A model generated the notes under the pieces. That model was not told where the DNA came from, made no database searches, and worked only from the letters and a program-made list of their open reading frames with translations. This document shows positions 56,343 to 64,000 of a stretch of DNA of 64,000 bases, one piece after another. A program made the position numbers and the translations under genes. Within the stretch, counting starts at the first letter, position 1. Every line of letters starts with the position of its first letter. This DNA is from Rhabdophis nuchalis (Eukaryota; Chordata; Lepidosauria; Squamata; Natricidae): positions 200,481,962 through 200,545,961 of the forward strand of contig CM077644.1 of NCBI GenBank assembly GCA_039707465.1, given 5' to 3'.

Positions 56343-57833
56343 AGAACTGCCTTGGAATTATTTTTGTTCAGCGCATTCACCAAAGCAAGAACAAGAAATG
56401 TTTTCTTTATTTATTCTCTCTCTTTTTTAAAAATGAAACCTCTGGGACATCATTTTTCTCTACTCTTCAGCCTGCCAGTGACTCACCAAGGTAAGTCACT
56501 TACAGATTTTACCACTTTCTTTCCAGAAATATATATAGTTGAGATTTGAGGGCAGAGGTGGAGAGTTAGATTTAGTATCTAACGATGGGGATGGAGAAAG
56601 AGCAACAAATCTGTTCCTCCCCCTAGCTTTTTTGCTGTTTCTTTATTGGGAAAAAAAGTGTGCTTAATGGGGAAAAGAGGGGAGAAAGCCTGGGAAAGAG
56701 TTTTGAAAGTTCATCCCAGAGCAGCCACCTTTGCTTGTAAGGAACTTACTCCCCCAAAGCCTAGCAAGAACAAGGACTGACTACCAGCCAATCAGGCCTA
56801 GTCCTCAAGCATAGCTTAATTCTTCTGCAAAATGTCACCACTGGATGGACCAGTAACCTGCCTCTTTCATGTTTCAGAGAATCAGGGCTTCTCATAGCCA
56901 AGTATTGTGACATTGTTTGGAAGACTCTTCAGCACTGAAATATTGCCCTAATCTAGCTGGGCTCTTCCTCCCTTGCTGGGCTATTTTTCTTTTCTTTTTC
57001 TCTCCCTCTGTTTTGGTGCCAGTGTAGGAAATGCAGCAATAGGTCAAAGCCACTGTTCCCTCAATCCCCACCTGTGCTTTCTCCTTCTTCTAGTAGCCCC
57101 TCCCTTTATAGGGGCTAAAAAGTATATTGGATCCCAATTCCAGTAAATTAACTTTTCTCTTTTGCTCCTTAGCTGATTGTCTGTCTCCTTTTAGGACTCA
57201 ACGGGCTGCCAAATCTCATCTACTTCCCTAGATGAAAAACTCCACTACCACACTCCTTATCTGGGACTGCAACTACTTAAGTATCTGTAATTCCCAATTA
57301 ACAACCACAACTAAGAGTGCTGGAATTGCAGTCATTGAATGAAGCAATCACATGATGTCTTGCTTAACATCTGCTTCATTCAACAACTGCAATTCCTGGA
57401 CCTAGCTGTGGTCAGAAATTTACCTGTATTGAGGAAATGCAAGAAAAATTGGCACCAATGAAGCTTTAAAAACAGAATTAATCAACCATTTTGAAGCCTT
57501 ACAAAACTGTGAACAGGAAGAAATTCTGAAACAGTTGGATGAATTGAAACAAACACTGTTGCTAATCTGAACAGCAGCCAAATATTTAATTGACTTGGTA
57601 TCTTTGGACCTCTTGTCTAACACAAATTCTGCAGGAAATTATTATAACTCTTTGAATCCTGTAATCAAACAACTCTTCAAAGAAAATAAACAACCTGCAA
57701 CCTAGCAAGCCCACATATACTTCTATTCTAAAACAGTCCAAATTCTATTTTGTTGACAATAGAACAGACTGATAATCTACCCTTGGGGGGTTTTCCTTTC
57801 TTGCTTGCTATTTATCCAAATAAATAGAACAAT
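56343..57833. other. Spacer; possible LINE-relic extension at its right end
   Basis: The interval 57455-57570 reads TELINHFEALQNCEQEE then ILKQLDELKQ without a stop and is closely upstream of a LINE relic, so it may be an upstream part of it. The remainder is unremarkable. Confidence 0.35.
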
Positions 57834-58240
57834 GCCCCTCTTTTAAGTACCTGGGCATCACCTTTCATAAGTACTTTTTAATGGAAAGCACACTTATTTA
57901 CTGTCTGGCAACTGCCCGGTATATTATGAGTAGTGATATTCTGATGTTTTTCTATGCTAAAGGAGGGCAATTGGCAATTATAAAAAATGTAGAAGCCTGT
58001 CCAGGACCTGGTTAATATAACCAGAGATTCAATGAGAAGAGCTTTAACATACCTTTGCTTGCAGACCATGCCTTCCATATATCTCAATCAGACATTTTGT
58101 AAGCTTCCTGTCAAACAATGACTCGGTTCTTGTGGTGTTGATCAAGTGAAAAGTATTATGTCCTGCAATGCCCCATTTACAATAAGATCAGGGATAGATT
58201 ATTAATGGCAGGTAAAGTTAAGGGTTACAACTTTGAAAAA
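57834..58240 (+). pseudogene. Non-LTR reverse transcriptase C-terminal relic (FKYLG)
   Basis: An ATG-less open stretch 57834-58016 reads CPSFKYLGITFHKYFLMEST then LIYCLATARYIM and MFFYAKGGQLAIIKNV. FKYLGI is the RT motif E of many LINEs and the FxKGGQ-type stretch follows it in a squamate LINE family I recall but cannot name. Further on, after stops, VLQCPIYNKIRDRLL (58158-58205, family pattern HVLxxCPxYxxIR) resembles the C-terminal Cys/His knuckle. Heavily decayed. Confidence 0.55.
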
Positions 58241-59078
58241 TTGAACTGTCTTCTTGCAAAACTGTTCCTAACAGTTAGCAACAAGTTATTTTTCTTGTTC
58301 TGATGTCACTTAAACTTAGAAAAAAATACTTACTGTAAGTTCTTAGCTGTAACTTTGACTTTATTTTGCCGTAATCTTTTTACATCTAATACTTCTTTTA
58401 TTACTTTACTAGACAACCCGTGACCTGTTGGGTCATTCTTTCAAAGCTATTTCTTTACTTAACAAAGAAACAGAATGATCAGGGGTACAATGCTATTTTA
58501 TTGTTGTTTTAAAATTAAAGAAGACATCATTTTATTAAAGAAGAAAGATGTGTAACAAGACAAATATAGATGCTTTTCATTTAACAAAGGGCACTTTTGA
58601 CAAAAATATTTGTGGTGGGTTTGTCATTCCTTAAGAATACTCCAAAGTTTTCACTTCTTTTTCCTCATCTTAAAGTGACCTGGAATACTGGTTTTCTAGA
58701 TAAATCAGCACATTCTCCATGGTTTTCTCCTTGCATTTTATGTATAATGTATACATAAAAAACAAAACATGCAAAACATGACTTTATGGAGAATTGCTTC
58801 TGCTGAAGAGGAACATCTTCATCTTCTGATATATTGAGCGCACTTCTTGTAATCATCACAATGAGTTCTTCCATGATCATCTGCATTTCTTTGAAGAACC
58901 TTGGAAGATCAAGGTTCCTCATTAAAATGATGATCCTATTGTCAATTCCAGCTTATTCTAGACAATTCAATTGAATCAAGGAATTCTGTTAAAAAAGAGG
59001 AAACTTTAACTACTTTATCAACAACACTAAAGGAGCAATATTCTTTCATTCAAAGGAAGCATCTAATGCATGTAGAAC
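58241..59078. other. Spacer
   Basis: Immediately after the relic, about 58245-58420 may still be its 3' part. The rest is unrecognised. Confidence 0.4.
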
Positions 59079-59080
59079 TA

Positions 59081-59111
<31 letters not shown>

Positions 59112-59127
59112 TATTATTATTATTATT

Positions 59128-59165
<38 letters not shown>

Positions 59166-59180
59166 TAATTATTATTATTT
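59079..59180. repeat. (ATT)n then (ATC)n microsatellite
   Basis: ATT units to about 59129, ATC units to about 59164, then ATT again. The Asn/Asp-run open frame on the minus strand (59050-59373) is its product. Confidence 0.95.
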
Positions 59181-59375
59181 CATAGAAAAACCAAAATATC
59201 TGAGGATAGAGTACTATGTATGCATTTTGAATTGCTGGGCAATGGGGTAGGATGCAGATACATGTGCATTTTTGTGTGCCAGAGAAGGGGTACATAAAGC
59301 GATAAAAACTATCAAGGCCTTCCTTCATGGACCTTAAAGTTGTTGCTTCTTTAAAACCCATATGATCAGTCAATG

Positions 59376-60035
59376 GGCTGGATTACTGTAACGCTCTCTA
59401 CATGGGGCTCCCCTTGAGGTGCACTCGAAAGCTACAGTTAGTACAGAATGCGGCCGCGCGGGTGATTATGGGTGCCTCAAGGCAAACCCACGTAACACCT
59501 CTCCTGCGCGAGCTGCACTGGCTGCCTGTGGCCTTTCGAGTGCGCTTCAAGGTATTGACGACTATCTTTAAATCGCTCCATGGCTCGGGGCCTAGCTATA
59601 TACGAGACCGCCTCCTGCCCCATACATCCCTTCGTCCAATCCGCTCCCACAGAGAGAGTCTTCTTCGGGTGCCGTCGGCGGGGCAATGCCGGTTGGCGAC
59701 ACCCAGGGGAAGGGCCTTCTCTGTGGCGGGCCCGGCCCTCTGGAACGACCTACCCCCCGACCTTCGTACTATCTCGGACCTCCGCCTCTTCCGCCAACGT
59801 CTTAAGACGTATTTATTTCAACAAGCCGGCCTAGGATAGCCCCCCATTTCTGACTTTTTAAAGAAAAATTTATAATTTGGTAAGGGTTTTAATATTGGGT
59901 TTTAGCACGGGTTTATTAATTTAATACATTTTAATTGATATTTATTGTATTTTGTGTTTTTAAATAATGCCTGTGCGCCGCCCTGGGTCCTAACAAGGAG
60001 AAGGGCGGGGTATAAATTTAATAAAAATAAAAAAA
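59376..60035 (+). mobile_element. L2 LINE 3' end, uninterrupted C-terminal frame
   Basis: It begins CTGGATTACTGTAACGCTCT (LDYCNAL). The frame 59402-59839 runs without interruption: LQLVQNAAARVIMGASR, HVTPLLRELHWLPVAFRVRF, SYIRDRLLPH, GRAFSVAGPALWNDLPPDLR and LKTYLFQQAGLG, then a normal stop. The UTR ends GCGCCGCCCTGGGTCC and GGCGGGGTATAAATTTAATA plus an A-rich tail. This is the best preserved short L2 in the window. Confidence 0.93.
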
Positions 60036-61479
60036 TTCCTTGCTTATGGGTGAGATTTGTCTGTGTAAGGGATTGCAAGACTGACTGGGAAACTGGCACA
60101 GAATGTTGAATATGGAGCTCACATGAGTGTAGCAACAATTCAGCAGCCTAGCAGCAGCCAGTAACACTGAAACAACCATAACTTCCTCAAATTTGATTCT
60201 CAAAGGAATTATCACGGATTTTGGACACATTCTATATGTTATCCAATTAGAGCTATCTTGGCTCACAAATTGTTGCCCTATCATGCACCCAGGTGAAAGT
60301 CATGACAAGAGTTTAGTTGTATATAAATTTTATAATTTCATTATGTTATTGTTATTTTATTGTATTCTTTAGTATTCTGTATGTTATGACTTGTAGTTTC
60401 AACACTAAACTTATTTACATAGTTACATAGTTAATTAGTAGCTTCTATTAAATAAGCAGAATGACTCAGTAATCATAGCTCAGTATATTAAACCCAAGGC
60501 AAAGATTTTTGGCTTTTGATTTAATGAGTGAATGGGTTATAACTCTTCTATTGCTCGTGTATGCTTTGTTTTCAAATTCTCAAAGAACTGAAACAAATAT
60601 TTGTCAAATAAAAATGTAATCTAGGAATTATTTTCTCCCAAGAGCTCCATTTACCATACAACAACTGTGTAAGAAATTTCTCATAAAATAACGCAAGACC
60701 TGCTTGAGAGTTTGCATATAATGATCCACACGTAAACATTACAGATGATCCATTTTTCATGAGCTTTATAAAACCAATAGACTAATAGAAGCAAAAAGTC
60801 CAACTACAAGTTAATATGTTAATTTATCAGAATAAAATCAAATTAAGGTACAGAAAAACAGGAGTTAGATCATTATTCCTGGACAATATTTTTCAGGTAG
60901 AAATACCTACCAGGGCTTCCCAAATAAAGTAATATTACTGCATATTCATATCTATGATTTTGCGCTTTTTATTTCCAAGTATGCTTTTGTATCATGCATA
61001 CACTTTGCACACGTTCTCAGAAAGAAAATCCAATTTCCGGTTTTCATACGTGGGGCTTTGAGGTAGTAGAGTGTCAGAGAGGTGGTAGAGAGCATGCTGG
61101 GAGCCATTGAGAATATGATTTATGATAAATGTTTGTTTTGCATCAGGCCATGACAATAGTAACCAAACATGTCTATTGGCTATAAAGGTTAGGGACCTGT
61201 ATCCTATCATGTTTTTAATTTTAAATGGATTGATGGACTATAATTTGTTGTCTCTCTAAGAGCTTAAGCTTTCTCTCCCTGCTTTGTAGGTTTTAACAAT
61301 TGTAAACTGCTAAGAGTCACTTAAAGTTCTCCTGCATGTAAATATATTCAGTTATTATGGTTGGTTGCACAATTAGCCAGTTAGACTAGAATTGACATTA
61401 TTGGGTCTTTCCTAAGGACCTGTGATGCACAGATATTGTTGCTTGATAATATTAAAGATGAAGCTGCAGGTTTACTCTT
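60036..61479. other. Unique spacer containing repeat copy 2
   Basis: Apart from the 75-bp repeat at 60432-60506 nothing is recognised. Confidence 0.5.
60432..60506 (+). repeat. Copy 2 of the unclassified 75-bp dispersed repeat
   Basis: TAATTAGTAGCTTCTATTAAA ... CTCAGTATATTAAACCCAAGG matches 50816-50889 in the same orientation. Confidence 0.6.
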
Positions 61480-61640
61480 CCAAGTAAAGCTGCATTTTGC
61501 AATTGACTCTGGTGGTTTTGTCAATGCCAATGGTGTTTAAATGATGCTTCAGATATTTTTGAATTGCACCCAAGGTGTCTATTACTATTGGTACTATTTT
61601 TTATTTTTTCTATTTGGTCTTTCTAGTTTGTGATTTTCTC
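61480..61640 (-). pseudogene. LINE C-terminal relic (IVPIVIDTLGAIQKYLKHHL)
   Basis: On the minus strand an open stretch reads IVPIVIDTLGAIQKYL then KHHLNTIGIDKT. The pattern (V)IPIVIGALG...L..HL..IGI is the segment after the restriction-like nuclease domain of R4/Dong-type LINEs as I remember it. Upstream (61640-61760) a weaker continuation may exist. Too short and decayed for firm assignment. Confidence 0.42.
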
Positions 61641-62749
61641 CAATTCTTTCTGTTCTGTTCTGCTTCTCTGCAGAGTTTCCATTTTGCATCATTTGATAAT
61701 TTTTCAATTCTGGCCTTGATTGCAATTATTCATATAGCTTGCTAGGGGGCAATCAAAATTTAACCCTTATGTTTCTTTTTTTTGAAATGTTATAGTTGCA
61801 AGTTATTCCCTGGTTTTCTCGTTATCTTTCTCCACTTTCCACTTGATATTTTGTAGAAATTGACCATGTGATGATTTTCCTTGCCAGCATTTTCATTGTG
61901 ATTTTATTACATTATTTCAATATTCATGTTTTGTTTTGTTTTCTGTTCATTCAGTAAAGTAAATTTCAATTTTTAACTTGCATTAATGTCTTTTACATAT
62001 TCAGTGTCTTTTACATAATCAACGAACAAATGCTTTTCTTATTCAACAATTTACTTGGTCGGAAGCAAACCTCTGCCTTCATTTCTGCTGGGCAGGTATG
62101 ATCTATCACTATCACAAGTTTTATATCTTATTCTCATAATAACTACATGAAATATATAAGGCTCAGAATTAGTCATTAGGCACTCCACTAAGTTTTATAG
62201 AAAATAGGAGAATTGAATGTATGCATCCTTAATTTACAGTTAACTACATCTATCTTTCTAAACCTGATGACCTCCTAATTCACAGGAGAATACTGTATAT
62301 ATTGAAATATCCAGTTAGCACAGATATGTTGGTTGGGATTCCAGAACTTGTAATTCTAACACATCTAAAAGGCAACAAGTCAACATAGGCTTCTCTGATA
62401 TTTGCATGTAATGTATTTCTCCAGTTTTATAACTTAAAATTTTAGAAGTGGTAGTTTTAGCAACTTTTGGACATTCTGATGAATTTCAATAAAGGTAGTT
62501 GTATACGACACAACAGGGTCTGAAGAACCTTAATTGTCCATCAAAACCAAACTGTATAATTATGTATATGTAGTCACGTACATGTTCACCATCTTATTGA
62601 ACAAAGTTGTCCATCATTGACTTTTAATTCTTTACTTTTGCTGTAGCATTGTAGAGCATTTCTTCCTTGTAGACTTCATAAATATTTTAGATAGATAATG
62701 TTCTTGGAAACAAAACAAAACACATTCCATAGTTTTTATCCCTAATATC
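61641..62749. other. AT-rich unique sequence
   Basis: No gene. Possibly the upstream remainder of the LINE relic in its first 120 bp. Confidence 0.45.
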
Positions 62750-63237
62750 CAGGGGTGGGTTCCTGCCAGTTCTAAGCTCTTTTATAGAAAAGGTTCCACA
62801 AATCTACAGTGCCATTTAGAACCAGTTCCAGCTCCCTCTCCCCGCCTGTCCGCACATCATCAAGATGAAGAGCAGGAGGAGGAATTCTGGGAGTTGAAGT
62901 CCACAAGTCTTAAAGCTGTCAAGTTTGAACACCCCTGGGGTTTTTTCCCTAAAGGGTTAGGGGTGCAAGGGTCTTGTAACTTGACAGCTTTAAGACTTTC
63001 GTGCTTCAAGTGCCAGAGTTTCTGAGCCAACATTTTGGTTGCTAAGCAAGAGCATTCTTAAGTGAGTTTCATCACCTTTTACAAGTTGGCCACACACACC
63101 CAGTCACATGACTGCCAAGCCACTTGGTCACATGACTGGCAAGCTACTCCCATCCAGTCACATGGCTGGCAAGCCACTCCCACAAAGCAGGCCACACCTA
63201 CAGAAGAGGTTTTAAAACATTTTGAAACCCACCACTG
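62750..63237. mobile_element. 488-bp hAT-like element with 7/8 target duplication
   Basis: The ends are CAGGGGTGGGTTCCTGCC and GAAACCCACCACTG (inverse CAGTGGTGGGTTTC). The flanks CTAATATC (62742-62749) and TTAATATC (63238-63245) differ at one base. The interior has an inverted repeat (CAAGTCTTAAAGCTGTCAAG near 62902 and AACTTGACAGCTTTAAGACT near 62978) and repeated CAGTCACATGACTG units at 63101-63170. No transposase. Confidence 0.75.
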
Positions 63238-63527
63238 TTAATATCATTCCCTTTCCTACTCTGGTTCCCACTTTTGTACAATTTATCATAAAAGGTAATG
63301 TTTCATTATCAATAATTTAAAAACAGAGAATAATAACTAATCAAAGGTAATATATTCTTCATGCAACTTTTCCTTGCTTCATTGAAACATCATACATAAT
63401 TTATCTTTAATGTAACTTATTTGAAAAGGTTGTTATAAAAAGGCAATTACTTTCTTGTATGCATCTCTTGTTGGCTTAATCTATACAAAGGCCAGTTACT
63501 TTTTTAATTTTGTTTTTATTTATGTAC

Positions 63528-63920
63528 TAGCTGTTAATCTGGCATTGCCTGGGTATTTGTTTATCCCAATCCTGTATTAGACCTTCACACATGTCTGGCC
63601 CAAATGTAATTTCTAATATTGGCTTTTACCCCTTACAAGAGGGAGCCCCTTTGTGCAGTACTGTGAAGCTACCACCATGGCAACTCCACTGTTCTGTACA
63701 GTAGAAGTCATTTTAAGACAGTACAGTAGACACCATTTTAAGGCACAACAGGCTGTATCTTAACAGAGCACACACCCCGAGTGGTGTTAAGGGTGTCTTA
63801 CTGCCACAGTATTTGTTTCCAAAGAGTAGGACATCTGTGTACCAAGTTTGGTTGAAATTGCTCAAGGCATTCCAGAGTTATAGTGGAACATACACACACA
63901 GAGTCCTTTTTATATATAGA
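63528..63920 (+). mobile_element. Second TACTAGCTGT element
   Basis: It starts GTACTAGCTGTTAATCTGGC and ends AAGTTTGGTTGAAATTGCTC, ACACACACAGAG and TTTTTATATATAGA. Start and end match the style of the outer element at 19013-22310, although the interiors differ. No open frame. Confidence 0.45.
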
Positions 63921-63956
63921 ACAAGGAAGAGGAAGAGGAGGAGGAGGAGGAGATGG
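63921..63956. repeat. (GAG)n/(GGA)n purine tract
   Basis: GAAGAGGAAGAGGAGGAGGA-type repeat directly 3' of the element. Confidence 0.85.
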
Positions 63957-64000
63957 TGGTAGGCAGGACAGCAAGTCTTGTCCACTGAGAGATAGGATGT

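Noticed and set aside
59050..59373. Minus frame with poly-Asp/poly-Asn run
   Set aside because: Translation of the (ATT)n/(ATC)n microsatellite.

Overview
The window looks like non-coding DNA (intergenic or intronic) from a squamate reptile, most likely an advanced snake. This is inferred from its repeats, not from any gene. It carries a Sauria-type tRNA SINE at 36988-37310 and three 3' ends of the CR1/L3-type LINE described as Snake1 in snakes. Two of those run into pentanucleotide (ATTCT/AATAG) microsatellites. It also holds many L2 and CR1 LINE 3' ends and several short hAT-like non-autonomous DNA transposons. I found no host protein-coding exon, tRNA gene, rRNA gene or CRISPR array that I can support. 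Every long open frame is either retrotransposon reverse transcriptase or a by-product of simple repeats.

Layout. 1-12 kb: AT-rich unique sequence; a MITE-like element inside a (TACA)n array; two head-to-head copies of a tRNA SINE (3221-3725); five small DNA transposons; three L2 3' ends; and an L2 insertion nested in an older CR1/L3-type LINE (11620-12330). 13-19 kb: mostly unique, with a 135-bp palindromic hAT-like element flanked by a perfect 8-bp duplication. 19-27 kb: the richest block. A long L2 (19221-21735, +) has its reading frame broken by only two stop codons and sits inside an older GC-rich element (19013-22310). About 3 kb further on, a second long L2 (24453-26502, -) in the opposite orientation has a single 1-base frameshift and abuts two Penelope-like repeats.

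27-41 kb: a third L2, three CR1 3' parts, a Snake1 tail, a Sauria SINE, a SINE with a (GAAA)n tail, and an ancient CR1 (39055-40740) split by a younger CR1 and by a hAT-like element. 41-50 kb: a reverse-transcriptase relic with YADN in place of YADD; an inverted Penelope-like repeat with hammerhead-like boxes (42367-42905); L2 ends; a MITE of about 400 bp; and a candidate solo LTR on the minus strand. 50-64 kb: a tRNA SINE with a CR1-like tail, two Snake1 ends with pentamer arrays, a CR1, two L2 ends truncated at nearly the same codon, two further LINE relics, and two more element families at the right end.

How the parts interact. The autonomous L2, CR1 and Snake1 elements supplied the enzymes. 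Several SINEs carry 3' ends resembling CR1, L2 or Bov-B and were probably mobilised by those enzymes. The hAT-like elements have 8-bp target duplications but no transposase, so they depended on a source elsewhere. Microsatellites sit repeatedly at LINE 3' ends, which fits tail seeding. All coding remnants appear inactive.
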